From: Bradyrhizobium hereditatis
Lineage (GTDB): Bacteria > Pseudomonadota > Alphaproteobacteria > Rhizobiales > Xanthobacteraceae
NCBI RefSeq assembly: GCF_020329435.1
Contig: NZ_JAGKJK010000027.1
Location: forward strand, 1-49,983
Direction: 5' to 3'
DNA: 49,983 bases
Of this stretch, positions 1 to 9,457 are shown piece by piece; positions within the stretch are counted from its first letter, which is position 1, and every line of letters starts with the position of its first letter. A model generated the notes under the pieces. The model was not told the DNA's origin. It made no database searches and saw only the letters and a list, made by a program, of their open reading frames with translations. The position numbers and the translations under genes were made by a program.

Positions 1-2
1 GG

Positions 3-389
3 TCGACGCCTATCGTCTCGACCCTCTTCGACTTGTGGGAAAGAGAACTGCCGCGCCTATCCGGCAAATCCAAGCTCGCTGAGGCGATCCGCTATGCTCT
101 ATCGAGGCGTGCGGCTCTCGAGCGCTTCCTGACCGACGCTCGCATCGAGATCGATTCGAACATCGTCGAGCGGGCAATAAGGCCGCAGACAATTACGAGG
201 AAAAATGCGCTCTTCGCCGGGTCGCATGGCGGCGGCCGAACCTGGGCGACCATTGCCACGCTTCTGCAAACCGCGAAGATGAACGACGTCGACCCGCATG
301 CCTGGCTCACACAAACCCTCGACCGGATCGCGCAGGGCTGGCCGATCACTCAGATCGATGCGCTCATGCCCTGGAACTTCAAAGCCTGA
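3..389 (+). CDS. IS66-family transposase (TnpC), C-terminal part
   Basis: The frame is open from the window edge, so the N-terminus lies outside and intactness cannot be judged. The visible part is the end of an IS66 TnpC: the conserved block RIEIDSNIVERAIRP around the last catalytic acidic residue, then the K-x-ALFAGSHGGGRTWA stretch, and the usual finish in which the protein ends shortly after LMPWNF. IS66 transposases act on the IS ends with TnpA and TnpB, neither of which is visible here. Directly after the stop the sequence becomes an IS256 remnant in the opposite strand and no IS66 terminal repeat is seen, so the 3' end of this IS66 copy has been lost. Confidence 0.85.
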   Translation, partial: STPIVSTLFDLWERELPRLSGKSKLAEAIRYALSRRAALERFLTDARIEIDSNIVERAIRPQTITRKNALFAGSHGGGRTWATIATLLQTAKMNDVDPHAWLTQTLDRIAQGWPITQIDALMPWNFKA

Positions 390-411
390 ACGGCATCAGC
401 TTGGCGCTTAC

Positions 412-1214
412 GCTGTTGCGGATCAGATGCACGATGCAGGTCTGCACCAAGGTCTGCGGATAGACCGAGGCGATCGCCTCGGGAAAGCCCTTGAGCCCAT
501 CGACCACCGGGATCAGGATATCGTTGACGCCACGCGTCTTCAGGTCGTTGATGACCTTGAGCCAGAATTTGGCGCCTTCGGTCTGCTCGATCCACAGGCC
601 CAGAACCTCCCTCTCGCCGTCCGGATTGAGCGCCAGCGCGACATAGATGGCCTTGTTCTTGACCATGCCTTCATCGCGAATCTTGACCCGCAGCGCGTCG
701 AAAAACACCACCGGATAGACCGGGTCGAGCGGGCGGCTTTGCCATTCCCGGACTTCGTCGAGAACCGCGTCGGTCACCCGGCTGATCAAGTCCGGCGAGA
801 CCTCGGCCCCATAAAGTTCAGATAAATGCCCCTGGATCTCGCGCACCGTTATGCCGCGCGCGTAGAGGCTCAGGATTTTGTCGTCGAAGCCGTCGAAACG
901 GGTCTGGTCCTTGGCGATCAATTGCGGCTCGAAGCTGCCGGCCCGGTCGCGCGGCACGGCGATGTCGATCTCGCCGTCCTCGGTCAGGATCGTTTTCGCG
1001 CTGGCGCCGTTACGGCTGTTGCCGCTGCCGCGGCCGGCGGGTCCCCCTTCTCGTAGCCAAGATGATCGCTCAGCTCCGCGCCAAGCGCCCGCTCAATCAG
1101 CGCCTTCTTCAGCTGCTTGAAAAGCCCGTTCGCGCCTGTGAGGTCCTCGGGCTTCTCATAGTTAGCAAGCAGTTGATCCAGTAGTTCAGGTGTAATCGTC
1201 GTCTCGTTCGTCAT
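412..1214 (-). pseudogene. IS256-family (mutator) transposase, frameshifted and 3'-truncated (copy A)
   Basis: The start is well supported: ATG at 1214 with AGGAG just upstream, beginning MTNETTITPELLDQLL. Residues continue through ERALGAELSDHLGYEKGDP and, in a second frame, through PRDRAGSFEPQLI to the first DDE region (PVVFFDALRVKIRDEG and VVDGLKGFPEAI). The two frames meet near 1050, where a single-base change in a G/C run breaks the reading frame. Similarity stops at HLIRNS (about 412), leaving out the C-terminal third with the last catalytic Glu. The lost part is replaced by the IS66 remnant. The outer end of the element is the GAGGGTGTCA-type terminus at 1241-1250. It cannot make a functional transposase. 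Confidence 0.85.
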
Positions 1215-1250
1215 GTGAGTCTCCTCGTACACATTCTTTCTGACACCCTC

Positions 1251-1491
1251 GCACGATCGTGCGGCACCGCAATCTCGATCTCACCGTCATCCGTGAGGAT
1301 CGTCTTTGAGCTCATCCCGTGCGGCTGTTACCGGTGCCGCAGCCGGCCGGGTCGCCCTTCTCGTAGCCCAGATGCGAGCTCAGTTCGGCGCCCAGCGCCC
1401 GCTCGATCGGGCCTTCTTCAGCTGTTTGAACAGCCCGTTCTCTCCCGTCAGGTCCTTAGAAACCTACTTACACATCCTTCCTGACACCCTC
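1251..1491 (-). pseudogene. IS256-family transposase 5' fragment (copy B)
   Basis: On the minus strand this carries the same terminus as copy A (GAGGGTGTCAGGAAGG, ending at 1491), followed by codons for DLTGENGLFKQLKKA and a degenerate version of the ERALGAEL-HLGYEKGDP segment and the DGEIEIAVPHDRA motif. It stops exactly where the terminus of copy A begins (1250/1251), so copy A appears to have inserted into or recombined with copy B. The extreme N-terminal codons are deleted and the frame is broken. Confidence 0.7.
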
Positions 1492-1499
1492 TTTCGATC

Positions 1500-1990
1500 G
1501 CCTTGTCGTATTTGACACCCCAGGGTTCAACAAAGGCGTCGAATGCAGCCAGCGCATCCTTCTTGATCTCGGCCAGCCAGATCTCCTGCAGCGCCGCTTG
1601 GCTTTCCGTTGCAGCCTCTTCGGTAGCTTCTTCAGCACTATGGCGGTTTTGTGCGCCCAGCAGCACTGACCGCGGGTCATCGAGGCTCATCGAGCAGTGT
1701 GCCATAGGGCGACAGAATTGGCGACGAAAAGCAGATGTGCTCAGAACATTCGCCGACGCGGTGCCAGTCTTGGGCAGCGCACGGCTGCCGGACCGATGCC
1801 GGTCATGATATAGCGCTCGGGACGATGGCCGAGGCGCACCAGCCGCTGGCGACCACCCTCGGTCAGCTTGTTGGCCATGCATGCCCGGCAAGGGTGCAAT
1901 TTCGGCCCCGACCAGCTGCGTCAACGCCGCTCGCGCACCGTCGCGCAGTACCTCGGTGAGTGGATCGACAAAAGTGTCTGGCTGGGAAAT
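1500..1990 (-). pseudogene. Degenerate IS256-family transposase, internally deleted
   Basis: Two IS256-type blocks are readable in different minus-strand frames. About 1690-1990 encodes DPLTEVLRDGARAALTQLVGAE, a histidine-rich stretch and RYIMTGIGPAAVRCP, typical of the N-terminal region of an IS256 subgroup different from copies A and B. About 1500-1690 encodes CWAHKTAIVLKKLPKRLQRKA and AFDAFVEPWGVKYDKA, typical of the region just before the last catalytic Glu. The catalytic core between them is missing and several frameshifts are present. Confidence 0.65.
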
Positions 1991-2287
1991 TCGAAAACAT
2001 TAGTCTCGGTCACGGAGTATCACCTTCGGTGGAGAAGTGGAGACGTTAAGCACCCCCCACGATACGCCGTCTTCCCCTTTCATGCCGTCACAAACTTTCG
2101 CCCATAGCTCCAGATGATCGCGGCTGTGGTTGGAAATAATCGCCGTCACCGCTCATTTGCAGTTCGCTGGTGCGCCGGCGATAAGGCAAATCAGTGCGAC
2201 AATGATCGAATTTCGAAACCAGCAGCGTCACACCTTCGCGAACTCTGCCGCAGAGTGAGTGTCACGACGAGCCGCTAGGCGAGCTGC
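1991..2287. other. Gap without recognisable gene
   Basis: Only short overlapping open frames on both strands are present. No conserved protein motif, RNA or repeat was recognised. Confidence 0.5.
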
Positions 2288-3070
2288 TCAATCGATGGGG
2301 CGATTTCGTCTCTGATTTCGCATCTCGAGACGATCGAAGAAAACGCGCATGAAAAAGTGATTGGTATCAACATCGTTGAACTGCTGAGCGAAGGATTTTG
2401 CAACCGGATTGAACAGAAACCTCGAGACCGCGAACACGGTGTCCTGGACCATCAAGGCAGACAACGCGAGATCATGGAACCGTCGCACATAGCACTCACG
2501 GTCTGGCGGCGGCCGTTCGTAATCTGGGAACCCACGCGCGATCCGTTGGGCCAGAGTGGCTTTGTTCCTCACAGGAGCGGCACCGCCCGGGGCGCGGCTA
2601 ATTGCATGAGCCGTCGGCGCGGGATCTGCGCGCGCTGTGATTCGAGAACCGCCCGCCCAAGGAGGTCCTCAGCTTTGTTCCAAGCAATGATAACGAAATC
2701 GATAGGGATGTCTGAATGCCTTTGACCTAATCCCCGCAATTCCGCGTGTTGCTGAACTGTCGCCCGGAATATGCCTATCGCCGCTGTCCATACACTGGAG
2801 CATCTGATACTTGGCGCCTTCATCGCGCAGATCATCGTCTCCGAGTGATCATCCAAACGCATTAAGCCTTGCCTGGCGCATATCAAGGTTGGCAGCCGCC
2901 GCGGCGTTCTGTTCAAATAAGAACGAGGTGGCCACCAAGAACGAACGAGCCAAGCGGGTCTGCATGCCAACCGCCTCGATGAAAAGCCACGCCCGCAAAT
3001 GCGAGAAGAACGCAGGTTCCAGAATTTCCAAAATGGCGTACCGGCTGTGAGGGGACATCGGCATGTTCAA
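2288..3070 (-). pseudogene. Possible decayed GntR-family regulator (FCD effector domain)
   Basis: Minus-strand frames broken at least twice contain stretches that resemble an FCD ligand-binding domain of GntR-type regulators: HLRAWLFIEAVGMQTRLARS (like the E/R-x-x-x-E-x-x-A-A-x-x-A helix) near 2960-3040, and VRRFHDLALSALMVQDTVFA (like the H-x-x-I-x-x-A-L-x-x-x-D helix) near 2430-2490. No winged-helix DNA-binding part was found. The position, divergent from the MmgE/PrpD gene, is typical for a local regulator. The match is by eye and weak. It could be unrelated non-coding DNA. Confidence 0.3.
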
Positions 3071-3338
3071 GGGCCATCATGGACTCAACCGCTGCCGTTA
3101 CGAGAGCTTCGTCGGAATGCAGCGCTCGGCTGACCTTAGCGCAATCGCCAAGCCAAAAGCATCGGCCCTACGATCTAGAAGCGGCTACCAAATAAGGCCA
3201 AAGCAACTACCAAGATTGGCAAGTAGCAAACCAGACTGCAATATGAAAACAGTTGAGATGGTCGCACGAATTGTCAAATGTTCTTGTAATCCTGAGACCC
3301 GGCTCGCTTCGTGCAGCACCATCACTCGGGAGTGTTCG

Positions 3339-4790
3339 ATGAGAGACACCTCTGCCGACTTGACTGGCACTCTTGCTCGATTTTCTTCAAATCTCGAATT
3401 AGCTGAGATGCCAGATAATGTGAAGGTAGAAGGTCGCCGTCTTCTTCTCGATACGATCGGCTGCATGCTCGCGGCCACGCAAACGCGTATCGCGCCGATC
3501 GCCTACGGCCTGGCTGATTTTTTAGGACACGGCGACATCGCGTCCGTTGTCGGGCGTAAACAGCGCGCGAGCCTTGCGGGCGCCTTATATGCCAACGGCC
3601 GTCTCGCGAACTGTATGGACCTCGACGAGACCTTCCCAGTCGGTCACCACTTCGGCATTGCCGCTGTCGTTACGGCGCTCGCGTTAGCGGAGGCACGCAA
3701 GGCATCCGGCTCGGAATTTCTGCAGGCAGCGATCGCGGGATATGAACTGGGCGGCCGCGTGGCGAGTGCATGCGGGCCGCCTATGAGCATCGAGGATGGA
3801 CGTATAAGCGACCAACCGAAACTTTACAGTGTCTTCGCATCGGTCGTATTCGCGGCAACAGGTGCGGCGATCAAACTCGAGTGTCAGGACGAAACTCTGG
3901 CTCGGCAAACGCTTGGCATAGCTGGTTCGAGTACTCCGGTGCCGGCGACATCTAAGTACGGCGAGATGTTAGATGCGCCGGACTGCAAATATGCCGATGC
4001 GGGTTGGGCAGCACTTGCAGGCGTGTTCGCGGCGCGGTCAGCCGCGCTTGGCGCCACCGGCATTTCTACTATCTTCGACGGCAACCGCGGGCTGATCAGA
4101 ATGTGCGGTACAGAGCGTTTCGACCCGGATACGCTGGTCGGGGGCTTGGGCTCGCGCTGGATGCTCGCCGATATTACATACAAACCATGGCCGACCTGTC
4201 GTTGGACACACCAGCCCCTCACCGCGCTCATCAAGGCAGCCGCCCGCGCGAACATTGACCCTCAGCAAATTGAACGTGTCGTCATTGGCACTAACCTGTT
4301 GATATGTGATCCACACTTTTGTAATCCCGCACCGCGTACGTTCGTTGCGCGTCAATATAGCATTCCGCACGCTGTAGCCATGGTGCTGCTCGGCATGTCC
4401 GCCAACCAATGGTTAGATGAGGCGCAGGACAATAACCCCGTCGTCAGGGCGTTACGGGAAAAAGTCTACATCGAGCCTTGGGACCATGCAAATACGTATC
4501 CAAGGCACATGGTGCGAGGGCTGATACGAAATATGCCGGCGCGTGCAACGATCATGATGCGGGATGGCACGCGCCTTGAAGCTGAAACGGAGTTCGCGCT
4601 GGGCGATCCTTGGTCGGCTGATACGGCATGGGGTGACGAACACGTTACCGAAAAGTTTCGCCGCACGAGCGGGCTATCGACAGCGCAGGCGAACGAGGTA
4701 ATTCAGGCAGTATTGAACATCGAAGCCGAACCAGACGTCGAGTCCGTCGTGTCGGTGCTGCGTACGCCACGAGAAGCATCTGAGGAGTAG
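3339..4790 (+). CDS. MmgE/PrpD family protein
   Basis: The protein is 483 aa, the usual length for the MmgE/PrpD family, whose studied members include 2-methylcitrate dehydratase, cis-aconitate decarboxylase and iminodisuccinate epimerase. The N-terminal all-helical domain shows LLLDTIGCMLAA, the family segment NGRLANCMDLDETFPVGHHFG, and GYELGGRVASA. The C-terminal domain shows TYKPWPTCRWTHQPLTALI and ARQYSIPHAVAM, followed by a PRHM-type segment. I chose ATG 3339 because a GGGAG lies 6-10 bases upstream and homology begins about there, although the frame is open back to 3063. It is monocistronic: nothing follows for over 600 bases. The family does not fix the substrate, so a C4-C7 hydroxy- or dicarboxylic acid is only a guess. 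No disrupting mutation is seen. Confidence 0.9.
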   Translation: MRDTSADLTGTLARFSSNLELAEMPDNVKVEGRRLLLDTIGCMLAATQTRIAPIAYGLADFLGHGDIASVVGRKQRASLAGALYANGRLANCMDLDETFPVGHHFGIAAVVTALALAEARKASGSEFLQAAIAGYELGGRVASACGPPMSIEDGRISDQPKLYSVFASVVFAATGAAIKLECQDETLARQTLGIAGSSTPVPATSKYGEMLDAPDCKYADAGWAALAGVFAARSAALGATGISTIFDGNRGLIRMCGTERFDPDTLVGGLGSRWMLADITYKPWPTCRWTHQPLTALIKAAARANIDPQQIERVVIGTNLLICDPHFCNPAPRTFVARQYSIPHAVAMVLLGMSANQWLDEAQDNNPVVRALREKVYIEPWDHANTYPRHMVRGLIRNMPARATIMMRDGTRLEAETEFALGDPWSADTAWGDEHVTEKFRRTSGLSTAQANEVIQAVLNIEAEPDVESVVSVLRTPREASEE

Positions 4791-5439
4791 AAGATGGTTC
4801 GCGGGTGCCAACCTGTAACGCGGTGCACGCGCATAATGCTCGTGCTGCCCACGAACGTCATCCCCTCATTCCAACAAAGTAAGAAGATGTGCAATGAGTT
4901 CCGCCGTACGCCAATGTCCTGATTAGCGCGTCAACTCAATGTGTTGGTCTCGCGTCAGCGATAAAATCGCTGTCGACGTCTCGTTAACGAGAAAACAAAG
5001 ATAGCAGAACGCTCTCGCACTATCTGATTAAGATCGCAGGACTAGGCGGTCATCTCGCCCGGCCCGCATCCGCCGTCGGGCAATACCGCCACACGCCTCA
5101 CCGTTTTGCGATGAGAATTGGAAAACTGAAAAGCTTCGCCAGACGCGTAGTGCTTGGGGATCCTGTCGCGCCCAATTTTGGAGTTTATCGCAATTGCTTG
5201 CCGCTCAAACGCGCTCGCATCGGAAGCGCTTGCGATCACCACTTCGGCGCCTCACGATGTGGCATGTCATCAACGGGCGGACGCGCACCCGGAAGAGGCC
5301 GACGTGAAAACCCATCGCCTAACTGTTCCATAGCGGGCTCCGACTAGGACGAGGGATTGCGGTTGGCGCAAGTAGTCTAACCAAAGTTGGCCAATGATAA
5401 CTCTCCGTCCAATCTTTGGGATTGCGATCGACCAGTCAT
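4791..5439. other. Gap without recognisable gene
   Basis: Downstream of the MmgE/PrpD gene I see no homologous protein, RNA or clear terminator. Short open frames on both strands look like chance. Confidence 0.5.
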
Positions 5440-6180
5440 CGCGCCGTTGCGCGAGCGGAACAGCTGCACTTCCTGCCCCACATTGTAGAATGCCATTCTC
5501 CTGCGCTACCCGATATTCGATCTCTTTGCCTAGGACCCGCTACGCGCTGTGCGGCACGGTGCCGTCCGTAGCACTTGCAGATGACCCGTCCCGTCGCAAT
5601 GTCGAGGGCGGCGGACGGTGATGTGGTACCGCGCCTTTTGTAGTTCGTAGCTCCTTCGGGCCGGCTGGCCGGGACGCATCGGCAGCATCGGCTGACTGCG
5701 GTCCAGCGCCTGGATTTGAAACTTCTCATCCACACAGAACGATGGCATGCTCCGGCGGTGAGACGTAAAGGTCGACGACATCGCGCATCTTGGCCACGAA
5801 GTTCGGATCGGTCGAGAGCTTGAACGTCTCCATCCGGCGCGCCTGGAGCCCGAAGGTCCGCCAGATGCGTTGTACGTCGATACTGACAGGCCGTTGCCGT
5901 TCGCCATGCCGGATCGTCAACGGTGCGCGGCACCCCGGAACGCGGTTCGTCGTGCAGCCCGGCGAAACGGTGCTCCACAAAGCGCCGCCGCCACTTGCCT
6001 ACCATCCCTCGCTACAGGCCTAGCTTGGCCGCCACTTCCTTGTTCTGACTGCCTTTCGCGCAGGTCAGCACGATCCGGACTCTCAGAGCCAGCGCCAGCG
6101 TCGTCTTTCGCCGCATCGTCAGCGACTGAAGTTCAGCACGAACATCATCGCTCAATATCAGAGGCGCAAGTCGCTGGGCG
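5440..6180 (-). pseudogene. IS630-family transposase remnant
   Basis: Minus-strand frames, interrupted several times, reproduce an IS630 transposase from its N-terminus (LSDDVRAELQSLTMRRKT then VRIVLTCAKGSQNKEVAAKLGL, an HTH) through WRRRFVEHRFAGLHDEPRSG and QRIWRTFGLQARRMETFKLS. It then shows the first catalytic region VDEKFQIQALDRSQPMLPM and LDIATGRVICKC. The C-terminal DxxE part is absent and at least four frameshifts are needed to read it. Confidence 0.8.
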
Positions 6181-6235
6181 ACATCAGTTCCTCCGTCGCT
6201 GTTGCAGCCGCCATCTCTGGCACAGCGACGCGAAT

Positions 6236-6503
6236 CTAATGCGAATCAACGATTGCGAACTTGTGACTCGGGACACCAGTAGATCTTTCGTCTTGTACCG
6301 TGCGCGCACCGAGCGGCTCCGCCTCGTCGGCCGGTTGAAAGAACACGCGGATCCTGCCCACGAAGTTGTCGCGCAACCGGTGCAAGGCGAGTGCGGTACC
6401 GAGCGCGACAGAGCGATGCATGTCATGACCACAGGCATGCATGATGCCTTTAATCTGCGATAGGGCAAAATCCTCGCCTGCTTCTTGGATTGGCAGCGCA
6501 TCG
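6236..6503 (-). pseudogene. M20-family amidohydrolase (hippurate hydrolase-like) fragment
   Basis: The minus strand encodes DALPIQEAGEDFAL, then the metal-binding signature MHACGHDMHRSVALGTALAL and RIRVFFQPADEAEPLGARTV, which is the N-terminal catalytic core of M20 peptidases such as HipO and IAA-amino-acid hydrolases. Cys/His and the following Asp of the zinc site are visible, as is the catalytic-glutamate region written here as PADEAEP (usually PAEE). Only about 80 residues of a family of roughly 390 remain and the frame changes near 6450. It is a dead fragment wedged between IS630 and IS256 pieces. Confidence 0.75.
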
Positions 6504-6530
6504 GGTCACCACGCACTGCGGCCGCTCGCT

Positions 6531-6763
6531 TCGAACCGACGCAAGATGATCTACACGACCAACGCGGTGGAGGCGTTGCATCGGAGCTTGCGCAAGATCA
6601 TCAGAACTCGCGGCAGCTTCCCCACTGATGATGGGCGCTCAAGCTGCTCCATCTCGCGATCAAGAATGCCAGCCTGCGCTGGCGGCGCGCCGTCGAATGG
6701 CCCCCCGCGATGAGCGAGTTCGCCATCCAGTTCGGCGAGCGTTTTCCACGAACAACGCGATGA
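6531..6763 (+). pseudogene. IS256-family transposase C-terminal fragment
   Basis: The plus strand reads RRKMIYTTNAVEALHRSLRK then IIRTRGSFP, the signature around the last catalytic Glu of IS256 transposases. After a frameshift near 6630 it reads ALKLLHLAIKNASLRW then FAIQFGERFP and a stop at 6763. A terminus related to those near 1 kb (GTTCCTGACACTCCC) lies at 6961-6975 and probably marks the old right end of the element. The N-terminal two thirds are absent. Confidence 0.8.
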
Positions 6764-7883
6764 CAGACCGCATCACGGCAGTGTTTGTGGTCTGCTTGGT
6801 CCGCACCCTCGCCGTCAAGTCCCGCACCTCCGGCGCGCCGCTGCGCGGCTTCTGGACTTGACCGCTCGGTGCGGCCAAGCAAATTTGCCCACATGCCGAT
6901 GCCACGTTCTGGTCCGCTCGGAGACCAAATTCACCCGTCACAGAGACCCCTTGCACACAAGTTCCTGACACTCCCTGCGGCCGCGCGCGATTTTGCGTCT
7001 TCCATCAGCCACGATCGGACGTGTTGCGTCTTATGGGGCTCGCTGCAGTCCGGTCCATCTACTAGTGAACCGCAACTTGTCCCCGTTCAACGCCCGATGT
7101 TAGTAGTTTGACTAAATGAGAAGCATGCCAGTATCGTTAGCGTCGCCTAGTCGCTGTCACCTGGAAGGAATTCGGCATGCAACATCACCGACAATCTGTT
7201 CTCGCCAACGGCCCTACAGAATGCTGCGCTCTCAAATCTGCTCCAACCACAATCCCTCCTTAGCGCTTTTAAGACGCCAGGGGCGGCCCGCCGAGCAGCG
7301 CGTGTTGCTCTTGCCCCTTCCGACCAGACGAGCCAGACTTGGCACCGCCAGCGCCTGGCGATTTTACCGGCCGCGCAATCCCGCGCGGCTCTAGTCTGGG
7401 AGCAATCAATGCACGTCGCGAACTCTTCAGAGACTCACGCGCTCGTCAACTGGCAGAAAGTGCTCGACTGGGCGCAGGGAGTGGGTGAGAGCCGGGTCTA
7501 TTGGGAAGATCTCGCGGAGGGATCGGATACGGAGGCCACCATGAGGTGGCCTTTCCAGGATCCGCGACTATGACATGGCTCCCGGGTCATAGACACTATC
7601 AAGGCATCCTTGTTTCACGACGGCACAACCGATTAGTTCACTATGCTAGGAGTAGGGTCGTTGATCAGCCTAACGAATTTCACAACTATCTTACTTTCGA
7701 AAACGGCGGCCAACTGCGAGTTCATAATTTATCGGTTTTGCCGAGCTCTCCGACCCCTGAAGCAATCGGCTATGCTTGCAAGACGAACCCTCGAGGAGTT
7801 CTGGCTCGCGAACAACCTGCTTGACCTTGCCCACGGGTCAATCCAGTTTGAAGTTTGCTCTGGCCCACACAAGGACCAGAGCA
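6764..7883. other. IS256 right-end tail, then unassigned sequence
   Basis: The first 210 bases are the non-coding tail of the IS256 remnant up to its terminus at 6961-6975. From 7000 to 7880 no gene was recognised. A short readable plus-strand stretch at about 7410-7570 (WQKVLDWAQGVGESRVYWEDL) looks protein-like but I cannot assign it. Confidence 0.45.
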
Positions 7884-8545
7884 TGAAATGTGCAGCCGCT
7901 TTTCGGAAGAGCAGATCATCGGGATTTTGAAGGAGCATGAGGCCGGCGTGTCGGTTGCCGATCTGTGCCGCAAGCATGGCATCAGCGACGCCAGCATCTA
8001 CAAATGGAAGGCGAAGTTCGGTGGAATGGAAGTATCGGAGGCCAGCGGCTGAAGACCCTGGAGGACGAGAACACAGGCTGAAGCGGCTCTTGGCCGACGC
8101 CATGCTGGACAACGCGGCCGTGAAGGACCTGTTGGGAAAGAAATGGTGACGCCCGCGACCAAGCGGAAGCTGTCGCCCATCTCCGAGGCGCCTTCGGGAT
8201 GAGCGAACGGCGGGCGTGTACAGCCATCGGCTGCTGCCGCATGACCATTGGATACCAAAACGACCCGGGCGGACGAAGCCGGCCTTCGCCAGCGCATGCG
8301 TGCAATCGCCCAGGAACGTCGTCGTTTCGGCTATCGGCGCCCATGGTTCTCTGGCGGACCAGCAAGCCCCTCTCGCGCGATGAATCATCAAGAAGCCTTG
8401 ATTCTCGACGCTCTTGATTGCAACGAACCGCATACAGGGACGGGTAACCGCTTCGCAATCGCGGCTGCGTCAGCGGCGTCGTTTTTTGGCTCCTCGCCGC
8501 ACGTAGGGTTTACATAGGCTGGCGGAATCCATCTCACATCGTGTC
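7884..8545 (+). pseudogene. IS3-family transposase orfA/orfB, 5' half, frameshifted
   Basis: The orfA part reads CSRFSEEQIIGILKEHEAG then VSVADLCRKHGISDASIYKWK (helix-turn-helix), and after frame changes LKRLLADAMLDNAAVKDLL and GKKW-stop, as in IS3/IS407-type orfA. The orfB part starts MVTPATKR at 8144 and continues through FGMSERRACTAIGCCRMTI and AIAQERRRFGYRR, then degenerates (a trace of the NHQEA-L segment at 8370-8400). The DDE core is not present. The element is broken here by an IS110 fragment and its 3' end reappears at 8822. Confidence 0.8.
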
Positions 8546-8559
8546 CTAACCGCCGAATC

Positions 8560-8744
8560 TCGCGCGCTCAGCGGTGGCGCAGGCCTCGATGCCGACCAAG
8601 CACGGTGCAAGCGAGGAGAAGAAGGACATGATCTCGCCTCGCCGGAGGCGCTGGCGATTGGTCACTTGGCCTTGGCTGTCAACTGCATGGGATGTGAAAC
8701 ACGTGCTTCGAAATGTCGTCCAATCCAGTTGTCGCGACTTCCAT
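8560..8744 (-). pseudogene. IS110-family transposase N-terminal fragment
   Basis: The minus strand begins ATG at 8744 and reads DDISKHVFH, then in a neighbouring frame HAVDSQGQVTNRQRLRRGEI and SFFSSLAPCLVGIEACATA. This matches the N-terminal DEDD-type domain of IS110 transposases (D-I-S-K-x-x-F, L-R-R, G-x-E-A-C). Only about 60 residues are left. It lies between the two halves of an IS3 element in opposite orientation. Confidence 0.7.
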
Positions 8745-8821
8745 AGGGAAATAGCTCCTGTTACGGGTCCGTGCATCACCAGTATTCGCCGGGGCCAAGG
8801 AGCGGGGCCGTCTTCCCCATC

Positions 8822-9079
8822 AATGGGCGCTTGAGGGACGAACTCCTGAACGAGACGTTGTTCACGTCACTCCTCAGGTTCGCATTGCCCTCGGATTCTG
8901 GCAGGCCGATTACAGTCATATACGACCACACCCGCCGATCGGCTGGAGAACCCCGTCCGAGTTCGCGTTGACCTGCCATCCGCGCTGGGATCTGGCGCTG
9001 CGCTATGCCGACGGCTCCGCGCCAGCTCCCGTCGCTATCACCGCCCGTCCGGGCAAACCCCACAGCCGGAGCGAATAGA
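8822..9079 (+). pseudogene. IS3-family transposase orfB 3' end (copy 1)
   Basis: The plus strand reads NGRLRDELLNETLFTSL, VRIALGFWQADYSHIRPHT, then PSEFALTCHPRWDLALRYAD and ends with a stop at 9079. This is the C-terminal region after the last catalytic Glu of IS3 orfB. A one-base frameshift separates the first two blocks. It is the partner of the 5' half at 7884-8545 and nearly a direct repeat of 10365-10640. Confidence 0.8.
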
Positions 9080-9457
9080 ACTGGAAGCCATCCAACTTTA
9101 TACGCGGCCGATAAGCGCGCTTGAGCTGGCGATTCTTGAACGTCTAATAGTGGCCTGTAGAGCCATTGACCGCAAACAGGACGGCTTCGTCCCGTATTGA
9201 CGAAGAGAGACCAACCTGCGGAATCCGGCGCAAAGTAGTTCGTCGAATTCGATCTCCCTTTCTGTCAGATTTATGTAAGCAGAGCTGCTGTGCTGTGCCG
9301 ATCGGCGACAATCAGCGACCCTTCGCCGCGGCTGCATACGGTCTCGCTGGAAGCGCTAACCGCTAGTCCATCAACTCCTACTACGGCCAGCAGTTGCGCG
9401 GCTGCGAACCAAGCCTAAGTGTCCTCCAGTCAGCCGGCGAAAGTCACGAGGAAATAA
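9080..9457. other. Gap without recognisable gene
   Basis: The sequence between the IS3 tail and the GNAT-like gene shows no recognisable protein or RNA. Confidence 0.45.

Noticed and set aside
5870..6463. 197-codon plus-strand frame
   Set aside because: Antisense to the IS630 and M20 remnants.
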